Positions 1-7,093 of a stretch of 40,927 bases of DNA are shown here, piece after piece; positions within the stretch are counted from its first letter, which is position 1; each line of letters begins with the position of its first letter. The stretch spans positions 1 to 40,927 of the forward strand of contig DFYO01000052.1 of the NCBI GenBank assembly GCA_002381865.1, read 5' to 3'. The stretch is from Clostridiales bacterium UBA4080 (lineage in GTDB: Bacteria > Bacillota > Clostridia > Lachnospirales > Vallitaleaceae). The position numbers were made by a program, and so were the translations under genes. The notes below the pieces were generated by a model. The model was given only the letters and a program-made list of their open reading frames with translations. It did not search any database and was not told the origin of the DNA.

Positions 1-59
1 GACGCACTAGACTTAGGATCTAGCGGGCGACCGTGGGGGTTCGACTCCCTTCACCCGCA
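1..59 (+). tRNA. tRNA-Leu (anticodon UAG), 3' part
   Basis: The 5' part lies outside the window. Seen here are the end of the D-arm, an anticodon stem CTAGA/TCTAG around loop CTTAGGA (anticodon TAG, reads CUA), a variable arm, a T-loop TTCGACT with a GGGGG/CCCTT stem (two G-U pairs), and the acceptor 3' strand CACCCGC followed by discriminator A at 59. The CCA end is not encoded: the next bases are CT. Leucine identity follows from the anticodon and the variable arm. Confidence 0.93.
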
Positions 60-68
60 CTGCATAAA

Positions 69-100
69 AAAATCAAGGTTTTTGGACCTTGATTTTTTTT
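69..100 (+). terminator. Rho-independent terminator after tRNA-Leu
   Basis: A 9-bp stem (71-79 AATCAAGGT with 86-94 ACCTTGATT) around loop TTTTGG is followed by a run of T up to base 100. It starts about 12 bases after the tRNA, so it ends the tRNA transcript. Confidence 0.9.
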
Positions 101-110
101 ATTAATCTGT

Positions 111-137
111 AAGCGCTCAAGTGCTTCTGTTTTTTTG
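111..137 (+). terminator. Second, tandem terminator downstream of the tRNA
   Basis: The hairpin AAGCGC-TCAA-GTGCTT (111-126, one G-U pair) is followed by CTG and a run of seven T. It lies 11 bases beyond the first terminator and just before the 3' end of the convergent CYTH gene. It could back up the tRNA terminator and shield the minus-strand gene from antisense read-through. The T-run lies on the plus-strand side only, so it does not serve the CYTH gene. Confidence 0.6.
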
Positions 138-138
138 T

Positions 139-603
139 CTATAAATCAAGGCTGCTTAAGCTTTGTATTTTGCAGAGGCTACTGTTATGATAACGACTGT
201 CAGAGGAAACCTCTTTACCGAACCAAGAGGGTGGCAAAAAAGCATTTGCTTCATCAAGGGAACTAAACTCTACCTCGGCTACAATTAAACCCTCTAATAA
301 GCCTGAAAAAACATCTAATTCAATCGTATAGGGATAGAAGGGTATATAATATCTGTTTTTGGTAATAATATTGTTATCTGCCTTTGATAGCAAGGAAAGG
401 TATTCGCTTTCAGAAATCTCAATTTCATATTCCTCTCTGGAAATAAGTCCCTTTGACTTGATTGTAAGATAGTAGGCATTATCTGTTTGTCGGATGCGAA
501 TAACGGGAGCTGTACTTATATAGCCTTGATTGATTAAGGAGCATTTGTAATCATACAAATTGGCTGGAAGTTCTTTTACTAAGAATTTTTTTTCTATTTC
601 CAT
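139..603 (-). CDS. CYTH-domain triphosphate-binding phosphatase (triphosphate tunnel metalloenzyme)
   Basis: A 154-residue stand-alone CYTH protein. The N-terminus MEIEKKF carries the signature ExExK (E2, E4, K6). Alternating charged strands typical of the tunnel follow (RIRQ, YLTIKSKG, REEYEIEI, IELDVFSG, VAEVEFSS), with a late RYHNSSL segment. Such short clostridial CYTH proteins hydrolyse inorganic tripolyphosphate or nucleoside triphosphates with a divalent metal; the exact substrate cannot be read from the sequence. The start is fixed by an AGGAG site 8 bases before the ATG. It converges on the tRNA and is transcribed alone. Length is typical for the single-domain class; there is no adenylate cyclase or CHAD partner domain. 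Confidence 0.85.
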   Translation of the reverse strand: MEIEKKFLVKELPANLYDYKCSLINQGYISTAPVIRIRQTDNAYYLTIKSKGLISREEYEIEISESEYLSLLSKADNNIITKNRYYIPFYPYTIELDVFSGLLEGLIVAEVEFSSLDEANAFLPPSWFGKEVSSDSRYHNSSLCKIQSLSSLDL

Positions 604-727
604 AATTAATTCTCCTAACAGAAATTTTTGTAAAGCTTTAATCTAAGAAACTATTTTGTTCAAGCCAAGATATTAAAAGCTTAAAAAAATAGTTGCGGAT
701 TTTGAACTGGTTTAATAATCTGCTGAG

Positions 728-736
728 TGATAAAAT
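728..736 (+). promoter_or_regulatory. Possible extended -10 promoter for the DJ-1 family gene
   Basis: TGATAAAAT at 728-736 matches an extended -10 element (TGN + TAAAAT). No good -35 hexamer stands 16-18 bases upstream. It would give a leader of about 100 bases before the gene at 841. Confidence 0.3.
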
Positions 737-840
737 AATATTATTAATTAGAATATCATATTTTAACAAAGGAAGGAAGTCCGTTGTGTTTGTTTGCGGA
801 GGATACAAAGATAAAATAAGCCTAAAAAGGAGGAAAATCT

Positions 841-1386
841 ATGAAGATAGCAGTTTTTTTAGCCGAAGGATTTGAAGAAATCGAAGCGGTAGCGATAATT
901 GATGTACTTAGAAGAGGGGGAATTGAGATAGATATTGTATCTATCGAAAAGGATAAATACATTAAGGGAAGTCATGATATCTGTATAGTTGCAGATAAGT
1001 GTTTTGGAGAAATTGACAAAAAAAGCTATGACGGAATCGTTTTACCAGGAGGAATGCCAGGAACAACAAGGCTTGAGAACTATCAACCACTAAAGGAACT
1101 GATAGTGGATTATAATGAGCAGGAGAAACTTATAGGAGCGATATGTGCTGCGCCTAAAATACTAGGCAACATGGGACTATTAAAAAACAGGGAGGCTATT
1201 TGCTTCCCAGGATTTGAAGAGGAACTTGAAGGGGCTCGGATATCAAAGGAAAGTATTGCTGTTAGTGGACATATAATTACAGGAAAGGGAGCAGGGAAGG
1301 CGATTGAATTTGCCCTTGCAGTTTTAGGCAAGGTTAAAGGGGAAGAAGTAGCTAAACAATTGCAGAAAAAATTGATTGCAGATTAG
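841..1386 (+). CDS. DJ-1/PfpI family protein (DJ-1 subfamily)
   Basis: A 181-residue single-domain class-I glutaminase-like fold. The nucleophile elbow reads GAICAAP with Cys102, the residue that becomes oxidised in DJ-1. Glu15 in GFEEIEAV corresponds to the conserved Glu18 of human DJ-1, and VLPGGMPG (67-74) is the usual glycine loop before the elbow. Members act in stress response, as small chaperones, or on glyoxal-type damage; which applies here is not determinable. AAAGGAGGAAAATCT precedes the ATG, a strong ribosome site. It is monocistronic, with 350 bases of non-coding DNA following. No terminator was recognised after it. Confidence 0.88.
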   Translation: MKIAVFLAEGFEEIEAVAIIDVLRRGGIEIDIVSIEKDKYIKGSHDICIVADKCFGEIDKKSYDGIVLPGGMPGTTRLENYQPLKELIVDYNEQEKLIGAICAAPKILGNMGLLKNREAICFPGFEEELEGARISKESIAVSGHIITGKGAGKAIEFALAVLGKVKGEEVAKQLQKKLIAD

Positions 1387-1666
1387 ATGGATGAATTATT
1401 ATTAATTTTTGATGATCTATAAAAGTGATAGGTGAGTTTTGTAACAGATATAAAAACTATGGAATTTAAGTAAAAATTACACTTTATTTACACGAGAAAC
1501 AAAAGTTTACATTATGGAAATAAAAATACATAAAAAAAGATTGGTAAGTAAATTACAAAAACATTGAACGAGTAAAAAAACAACAAAATATCATATAAAA
1601 TTGCAACAAATATGAATATTTATACAAAAAAGTTTCGCATGCTAATCTGATAAAGCTAGAATTTTG

Positions 1667-1695
1667 TTGAAAAATAAGGCTTTTAATGTTAAACT
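1667..1695 (+). promoter_or_regulatory. Candidate promoter of the opp operon, in a 352-base non-coding stretch
   Basis: Bases 1387-1738 hold no gene and are very AT-rich. The best promoter is TTGAAA (1667-1672), 17 bases, then TAAACT (1690-1695), about 45 bases before oppA. The -35 overlaps ATTTTGTTGAAAAAT, which loosely resembles a CodY box (AATTTTCWGAAAATT) with four mismatches. CodY commonly controls opp operons in Firmicutes, but the match is too weak to claim. Another AT-rich candidate (TTGAAC at 1564) has poor spacing. Confidence 0.4.
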
Positions 1696-1738
1696 TTCAC
1701 ATAGGAATGGTTCTTAAAAAATTATAAGGAGGCAATTT

Positions 1739-3349
1739 ATGAAAAAAAGAATTTCGTTAATAGTAAGTATGATTCTTGTTTTATCCATAGCGCTTTCAGG
1801 CTGTGGCTTTGGCGGGAACAAGGAAGGAAAAACAATTAGGACAAATAATTCAAGTGAACCAGGGTCTTTAGATCCAGCACTAGCACAGGGAACACATGAC
1901 TCTTGGGTAATTGACCATGTTTTTGAAGGATTAATGAAAAATTCTGAAACTGGTGAAATTGTACCTGGAATGGCAAAGGAATATAAAATGGCTGATGACA
2001 ATGTGACGTATACCTTCACATTGAGAGATGATGCAAAGTGGTCAAATGGAGACCCTGTTACTGCGCAGGATTTTGAATTTAGCTGGAAAAGAGCTCTTGA
2101 TCCAGAAACAGCAGCATACTATGCATATCAATTTTTCTATATTAAGAATGGAGAAGCATATAACTCAGGCAAGGCAAAAGTTGAGGATGTAGGAGTAAAA
2201 GCTCTAGATGATAAAACTCTTCAGGTTGTACTTGAACAGCCAGCACCATTTTTCATTGAGCTTACAGCGTTTTATGCTCTGTTTCCGGTAAACCAAAAGG
2301 TTGTAACTGAGAATCCAGAGTGGGCAAATGACGCAGCTACTTTTGTTTCTAATGGCCCATTTAAAATGACTAATTGGGAGCATAAAACCAATATTACAAT
2401 TAACAAAAATGAGAACTACTATGATGCAGCTAAGGTTAAGCTGGATTCAATAAGTTTTGATATGATAGAAGACGAGAATACTGCATGGCAGAAATACGAA
2501 GGTAATGAATATGATATCCTTCTTCCTATACCACAGGCAGTTGTTGGACAGTTAAAAAGCCAAGGAAGCAAAGACCTTGTTATTGGAGCGGACCTTGCAA
2601 CATACTATTACAATTTCAATGGAGATACTAAGCCTTTTAACAATAAGAAGGTAAGACATGCTCTTTCAGCAGCGATTAACAGAGATACAATTGTTGAAAA
2701 AGTTGCTCAAGGAGGACAGCTTCCAGCGGGAGGAATAGTTCCATTTGGTATTCCGGATGAAGAAGGCAAAGATTTTAGAGAGGTAATGGGAACCCTTATA
2801 AAAGAGGATGCTGCAAATGCTAAAGCAATGCTCGAAGAAGGTTTAGCAGAAGAAGGAATGACAATTGCTGATATGAATAAATTTGCTATTTTATATAACA
2901 CTCAAGAAGGACATAAAAAAATAGCTCAAGCAATTCAAGAAATGTGGAGAAATACACTTGGAATAGAAGTGCAAATTGAAAATGTTGAATTCCAAGTTAA
3001 GCTAGACAGAGAAAAGGCTGGAGATTATGCAATCTCAAGAGCAGGATGGGTTGGAGATTATGTAGACCCGATGACCTTTATGGATTTATTTGTAACTGAT
3101 GGCCCATATAATGATTCTAATTTTAGTAATGGACAATATGATGGCCTAATTAAAACAGCTAAGTCAACAGCAGATCAAAAGGTAAGATTTGATGCTATGA
3201 GACAAGCTGAAAAAATCTTAATGGAAGAGCTTCCAGTAATGCCGATTTATCACTATACTCAGCCTTATGCTCAAAAAGCACACTTGACAGGTGTTTATAA
3301 GCCAGCTAACAGATATCCTGTTATGATTTATGCAGATATAGTAAAATAA
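1739..3349 (+). CDS. oppA: Oligopeptide ABC transporter, substrate-binding lipoprotein
   Basis: A 536-residue SBP family 5 protein. The N-terminus is a lipoprotein signal: basic KKR, hydrophobic stretch, then lipobox ALSGC with lipidation at Cys22. The mature start has the family hallmark NSSEPGSLDPALAQG (about 38-52) and the ...VFEGLMK...GEIVPGMAKEY block. Later blocks DAKWSNGDPVTAQDFEFSWKR and KVRHALSAAINRDTIVEKV are typical of OppA/DppE. It captures extracellular peptides and delivers them to OppBC at the membrane. It is first in the operon with GGAGG before the ATG. Peptide versus other substrate is inferred from family and operon; length is normal. Confidence 0.93.
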   Translation: MKKRISLIVSMILVLSIALSGCGFGGNKEGKTIRTNNSSEPGSLDPALAQGTHDSWVIDHVFEGLMKNSETGEIVPGMAKEYKMADDNVTYTFTLRDDAKWSNGDPVTAQDFEFSWKRALDPETAAYYAYQFFYIKNGEAYNSGKAKVEDVGVKALDDKTLQVVLEQPAPFFIELTAFYALFPVNQKVVTENPEWANDAATFVSNGPFKMTNWEHKTNITINKNENYYDAAKVKLDSISFDMIEDENTAWQKYEGNEYDILLPIPQAVVGQLKSQGSKDLVIGADLATYYYNFNGDTKPFNNKKVRHALSAAINRDTIVEKVAQGGQLPAGGIVPFGIPDEEGKDFREVMGTLIKEDAANAKAMLEEGLAEEGMTIADMNKFAILYNTQEGHKKIAQAIQEMWRNTLGIEVQIENVEFQVKLDREKAGDYAISRAGWVGDYVDPMTFMDLFVTDGPYNDSNFSNGQYDGLIKTAKSTADQKVRFDAMRQAEKILMEELPVMPIYHYTQPYAQKAHLTGVYKPANRYPVMIYADIVK

Positions 3350-3379
3350 AAAAACTTAAAAAATTAGTAATATGGAGAC

Positions 3380-3450
3380 AGCAAAGCTTGTCATAATGAC
3401 AGGTTTTGCTGCTCTGCATGGGTGTACTTGAAAAAGTCCTCATGCAGAGC
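3380..3450 (+). other. Two tandem intercistronic stem-loops between oppA and oppB
   Basis: Stem-loop 1: 3380-3393 pairs with 3397-3410 (14 bp, two G-U pairs, loop TAA). Stem-loop 2: GCTCTGCATG at 3411-3420 pairs with CATGCAGAGC at 3441-3450, with further inner pairing. The two are directly adjacent. Neither has a T-run, so they are not classical terminators. In binding-protein transporter operons such hairpins usually stabilise the upstream mRNA or dampen downstream expression, giving more OppA than permease; that role is inferred here. Confidence 0.7.
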
Positions 3451-3482
3451 TGCAAAGCCAAAACATAAGAAAGGAGCATATT

Positions 3483-4412
3483 ATGCTGAAATATGTGTTA
3501 AAAAGATTGGTTATGGCTGCAATAACGCTATGGGTGGTAATTACAATTACATTTATGCTTATGCATGCTATTCCTGGAAATCCATTTAGATCTGAAAGTA
3601 AAATGCCTCCAAAGGTATATGAAAATTTATTGAAAAAGTATGGATTAGATAAACCGCTGCCTGAGCAGTACGTGATGTATCTTAAACAGCTTTCAAAGGG
3701 TGACTTTGGGGCTTCGATGAAATCAAGAGTTGAAACGGTTAATGATATGATTAAAAGAGGTTTGCCTGTTTCGGCATATTTAGGTTTTCAAGCGCTAATA
3801 ATTGCACTTGTTTTTGGTCCTGTATTAGGAGCGCTCGCAGCCCTCTATCAGAATAAATGGCCGGATTATCTTTCGATGATTTTTGCAATTGTGGGGATAT
3901 CTGTTCCGAGTTTTATTTTGGCGACAGTATTCATACAGTATATTGCAAAAAATGTAGCGTGGCTTCCAATTGGAGGCTGGGGAAGCTTTGCTCACACGAT
4001 ATTGCCAAGTATAGCCCTTGCAGTTATGCCTTTAGCTCAAATAGCTAGATTGATGCGCTCAAGCATGCTTGAGGTAATGGGTCAGGATTACATTAAGACG
4101 GCAAAATCAAAAGGACTTTCTAATCAAAGTGTAATTGTCAAGCATGCTGTAAGAAATGCAATATTGCCGATTGTATCCATTTTAGGAACACTGATAAGCA
4201 ATCTTATTGTAGGGAGCTTTGTTGTTGAAAAAATATTTGGAGTTCCTGGGCTTGGTATGTTTTTTGTGACATCAATTAGCAATAGAGATTATACACTGAT
4301 TATGGGAACTACTATTTTTTATTCGATTATTTTGATAGCAATGTTATTATTGGTTGATATTGCTTATGTTCTAATCGATCCAAGAATACGATTGACGAAG
4401 GAGGAGCATTGA
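3483..4412 (+). CDS. oppB: Oligopeptide ABC transporter permease OppB
   Basis: A 309-residue integral membrane permease of the BPD transporter family with about six membrane helices. The N-terminal helix is followed by the family block LMHAIPGNPF, then KYGLDKPLPEQYVMYLKQLSKGDFG, both diagnostic of DppB/OppB. The cytoplasmic EAA-type loop that contacts the ATPases is near residues 203-225 (MGQDYIKTAKSKGLSN). With OppC it forms the peptide channel. AAAGGAGC precedes the ATG. The stop codon overlaps the start of oppC (TGATG), so the two are translationally coupled. Confidence 0.92.
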   Translation: MLKYVLKRLVMAAITLWVVITITFMLMHAIPGNPFRSESKMPPKVYENLLKKYGLDKPLPEQYVMYLKQLSKGDFGASMKSRVETVNDMIKRGLPVSAYLGFQALIIALVFGPVLGALAALYQNKWPDYLSMIFAIVGISVPSFILATVFIQYIAKNVAWLPIGGWGSFAHTILPSIALAVMPLAQIARLMRSSMLEVMGQDYIKTAKSKGLSNQSVIVKHAVRNAILPIVSILGTLISNLIVGSFVVEKIFGVPGLGMFFVTSISNRDYTLIMGTTIFYSIILIAMLLLVDIAYVLIDPRIRLTKEEH

Positions 4413-5356
4413 TGAAAGCAGAATTTGAAATAACAAAAGACATGTTTGCTCCTGCACTTACAGATACGAAAGCAGCAGAAACAATCAAGCGTCCAAGTAT
4501 CAAATACTGGCCGGATGTTTGGAGAAGATTAAAAATGAATAAGCTAGCAATGAGCGGGCTTGTATTAATTGGAATTTTTGTTATTATGTCAATAATTGGA
4601 ATACATATAAATGGTTTTTCGTATTTTGAACAGGATTTAGACAGTATTAATCTAAAACCGGGTGCGCAGCACTGGTTTGGTACTGATGAGCTTGGAAGAG
4701 ACCTGTTTACAAGAATTTGGTTAGGGGCAAGATATTCTCTTTTTATTGGAGTAATGGCTGCAGCAATTGACTTTTTGATTGGCGTAATATATGGCGGTGT
4801 TGCGGGTATGGCTTCTAAGAGGATAGATAATTTGATGATGCGTATTGCAGAGGTAATATATAGCATCCCTTATCTGCTTATTGTGATTTTGCTTTCGGTT
4901 GTTTTTTCTCAATCGGGGCAGGGTACAAGCTTGTTTATTCTAATATTAGCGATGAGTCTTACAGGATGGGTACCTATGGCTATTCTTGTAAGAGGTCAAG
5001 TGCTTCAGCTTAAGGAGAGTGAATATGTTCTTGCAGCAGAAAGCCTTGGAGCAGATAAAAAATGGATTTTGGCAAAGCATATTATACCTAATACATTAGG
5101 ACCTATTCTGGTAAATGTTACACTTACAATACCAAGAGCAATATTTGCCGAGGCGACCTTGTCGTTTTTAGGGCTGGGAATTCAGCCACCAAAATCAAGT
5201 TTAGGTAGCCTTGCAAATGAAGGGCTTGCGGGGCTTGCAGTTGGAAATGAATATCAGATATTAATTCCTGCGATATTTATTTCATTGATTATGTTTGCAT
5301 TTAATGTACTAGGTGACGGATTAAGAGATGCACTAGACCCTAGATTGCGTAAATAG
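4412..5356 (+). CDS. oppC: Oligopeptide ABC transporter permease OppC
   Basis: A 314-residue permease paired with OppB. It has the OppC N-terminal leader and first helix (RRLKMNKLAMSGLVLIGIF), the block HWFGTDELGRDLFTRIWLGAR, and the EAA loop ESEYVLAAESLGADKKW. It ends GDGLRDALDPRLRK as usual for the family. The ATG at 4412 is preferred over an in-frame TTG at 4409: AAGGAGG sits 8 bases before the ATG, and the start overlaps the oppB stop as TGATG. It is the last opp gene before the inserted IS110 element; the gene itself is complete. Confidence 0.92.
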   Translation: MKAEFEITKDMFAPALTDTKAAETIKRPSIKYWPDVWRRLKMNKLAMSGLVLIGIFVIMSIIGIHINGFSYFEQDLDSINLKPGAQHWFGTDELGRDLFTRIWLGARYSLFIGVMAAAIDFLIGVIYGGVAGMASKRIDNLMMRIAEVIYSIPYLLIVILLSVVFSQSGQGTSLFILILAMSLTGWVPMAILVRGQVLQLKESEYVLAAESLGADKKWILAKHIIPNTLGPILVNVTLTIPRAIFAEATLSFLGLGIQPPKSSLGSLANEGLAGLAVGNEYQILIPAIFISLIMFAFNVLGDGLRDALDPRLRK

Positions 5357-5501
5357 TCCAGCGGTGATATGTCAAGAGGAGATGGATTAAATATTGCATT
5401 TTTTTATATATCAATACTGGAAAAAAGGCACACTTACCTAAGCCCTGTCGACCAAGTTTTTGAAAAATGAGCAGGACGACTAAATCAGCAGATAAATTTC
5501 A

Positions 5502-6728
5502 CTATTCTGCTGAGCGATATAGGCGATTGTCTTTAAGCAGTGTAAAGACTAACCGCACAAATTTACGGGCAGTTAATGCGAGTGCACGTTTGTGTTGATA
5601 TCTGTTTACCTCTTTATATTTGAGGTGGTAGAAAGCTTTATACTCCTTGTCGCATCTTACAAGTGAGAATGCAGCTTCACACAGATAATACTTTAAAAAT
5701 CGGTTGCCAGATCTGATAAGCCTTGTGTTTTTGGCTTCGAAATTACCAGACTGGTGCTGAGTCCAGGCAAGACCTGCATATTTAGCAAGTGCAGCCTGAT
5801 TTTCAAATCGATTGATATCGCCAATCTCAGCCATGATTCCGGCAGAGTATACAGGACCTATTCCTGGAATGGATATCAATACATTTGGCAGGAGTTCCAT
5901 CTGGGCAGCGATTGCTTTATCGAACTCTTTGATTTGAGATTCCAATGCCTTCATTGAGGTTATGGATAGGGAAAGCACCTGATTCACAGAGTCATTTACC
6001 GTCTTGGGTAAGCGGTAAGAACTTCGGGCAGCTTTCTGAATGGCTTTGGCTACCGTATCTGGATCAGGAAAGCGGTTCTTTCCTTTATCAATGATAAAAG
6101 CGGTCAGTTCTTGTAAGTCCATATATGCCAGTGCTTCAGCAGATTCAAATTCGTCGTAGACAGCAAGGGCAGTGGTACTGAAGGTATCAGAAAATACCTT
6201 TTCCTGTGTCATGGTTGAATACTTCTTGAACAGCACATTCATAAATCGTTGTTTTTCCTTGGTGAGGTTGGAAACAGTGAAATAACGTGCTCGTGTGAGG
6301 TTTTGGAGGGCTTTGTAGCGATAGTCTCCGACATATACCTCTTTGTTGATTCTTCCAAAACGCAGACAGTCAGCAATGACAAAAGAGTCAACCCAATCAT
6401 TCTTTGGAAGGTCATTATAAGATTCTTTGAACTTATTGACCTGCTTAGGATTGAGGACATGAATCATTTTGTTAAAGGATGCAAGAGATGCATCTTCCCT
6501 AAGAAAATATACAAGGTTGTCACCATAGACAGAAGTGGCTTCAAGACCTATGGAAACAGTATCAAGGGATTCAGAAGTTAACGCAGAACAGATTCTTTTT
6601 ACCAACTGAGTAGAACCATCGTGTGAGTTTGCAACAGAGAAGTTACTGTGCTTATCACCACTCGGGAGCATCAAGTAAACGACATTGGATTTGCTACTTA
6701 CATCAATTCCAACGTAAAGTGGGTTCAT
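5502..6728 (-). CDS. IS110-family transposase (DEDD recombinase)
   Basis: 408 residues. The N-terminal RuvC-like DEDD domain shows D9 in YVGIDVSSK, E63 in GLEATSVYG, and D111/D114 in KNDWVDSF. A coiled middle region follows. The C-terminal Tnp domain (about 283-370) has SIPGIGPVYSAGIMAEIGD and AKYAGLAWTQHQSGNF, where Ser327 is the likely catalytic serine of IS110 recombinases. The ATG at 6728 follows AGAAGGTGA and is preferred; an open extension upstream to 6812 runs through non-coding DNA and has no ribosome site. All key residues are present, so it is probably active. In IS110 systems the protein works with a bridge RNA that reads target and donor DNA. Confidence 0.92.
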   Translation of the reverse strand: MNPLYVGIDVSSKSNVVYLMLPSGDKHSNFSVANSHDGSTQLVKRICSALTSESLDTVSIGLEATSVYGDNLVYFLREDASLASFNKMIHVLNPKQVNKFKESYNDLPKNDWVDSFVIADCLRFGRINKEVYVGDYRYKALQNLTRARYFTVSNLTKEKQRFMNVLFKKYSTMTQEKVFSDTFSTTALAVYDEFESAEALAYMDLQELTAFIIDKGKNRFPDPDTVAKAIQKAARSSYRLPKTVNDSVNQVLSLSITSMKALESQIKEFDKAIAAQMELLPNVLISIPGIGPVYSAGIMAEIGDINRFENQAALAKYAGLAWTQHQSGNFEAKNTRLIRSGNRFLKYYLCEAAFSLVRCDKEYKAFYHLKYKEVNRYQHKRALALTARKFVRLVFTLLKDNRLYRSAE

Positions 6729-6950
6729 AAAATCACCTTCTTTCGTAGTAAGATTTGAGTGTTCAATCGGCTTGGTAAAACCCATGATCATGGAGCATCG
6801 ACACCCTCGCATATAAGAATCCGGCTTAAGATGGACAGATGCGAAACCACACTGCTAGGTGGTAGCCCATGAACTTAAGCAAACAGCCAGCGGTTTGAAG
6901 CTAACTGCCATGTCAGGGGAACAGACTATTCATGAAGTAACCAATACTGG
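6729..6950 (-). ncRNA. Candidate bridge-RNA region of the IS110 element
   Basis: These roughly 220 bases upstream of the transposase have no ORF support and are less AT-rich than the surroundings, with stretches such as CCACCTAGCAG and AAGCCGG (minus strand). In the IS110 group the left non-coding end encodes a structured RNA with target- and donor-binding loops, transcribed toward the transposase. Position, length and orientation fit. I did not identify the two guide loops or a promoter with certainty, so the RNA itself is an inference. Confidence 0.4.
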
Positions 6951-7029
6951 TTCAACAAGGAGAAAAAGAACAATTACCTGATTGACACTAGGACAATTAT
7001 ATCATGGGCTTAACTAGGCCTATTGAACA
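6760..7029. repeat. 29-base imperfect inverted repeat around the IS110 non-coding end
   Basis: Bases 6760-6788 read on the minus strand match 7001-7029 on the plus strand at 24 of 29 positions. The ends are identical (ATCATGGG and ATTGAACA). The arms are 212 bases apart. One arm lies just upstream of the transposase start; the other lies about 50 bases beyond the CAATACTGG repeat that I take as the element end. Either the element is longer than assumed, or the outer arm is left from a related insertion. Confidence 0.8.
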
Positions 7030-7093
7030 AAAACAATTAAGTTATCAAGGTACAATTGTGTATCTAAAAGATATTATACGAGGAGAAAAATAT

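Larger units (their letters stand above)
5412..6950 (-). mobile_element. IS110-family insertion sequence between oppC and oppD (ends approximate)
   Basis: An IS110-type transposase lies opposite to the opp genes between oppC and oppD, which are normally adjacent. The sequence CAATACTGG occurs at 5412-5420 and again at 6942-6950, giving a unit of about 1,530 bases: about 80-90 non-coding bases after the transposase stop and about 210-220 before its start. That asymmetry, with the longer non-coding end upstream of the transposase, is typical of the IS110 group. No terminal inverted repeats are seen, as expected for this family. An 8-bp hairpin (5485-5492 with 5506-5513) overlaps the transposase stop. 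The boundaries rest only on this short repeat and are uncertain by tens of bases. Confidence 0.75.

Noticed and set aside
693..875. 60-codon frame upstream of the DJ-1 gene
   Set aside because: It overlaps the DJ-1 start and its ribosome site, and has no family features.
1661..1675. CodY-like box upstream of oppA
   Set aside because: Four mismatches in 15 bases in AT-rich DNA; not above chance, though CodY control of opp would be plausible.
4327..4866. 179-codon minus-strand frame across oppB/oppC
   Set aside because: It lies antisense to two well-supported permease genes with no ribosome site.
7004..7093. Longer N-terminus for OppD beginning in the inverted repeat
   Set aside because: The ribosome site AGGAG stands before ATG 7094, and the extra 30 residues are unlike OppD. 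The similar MGxTxPIE start shared with the extended transposase frame only reflects the DNA repeat.
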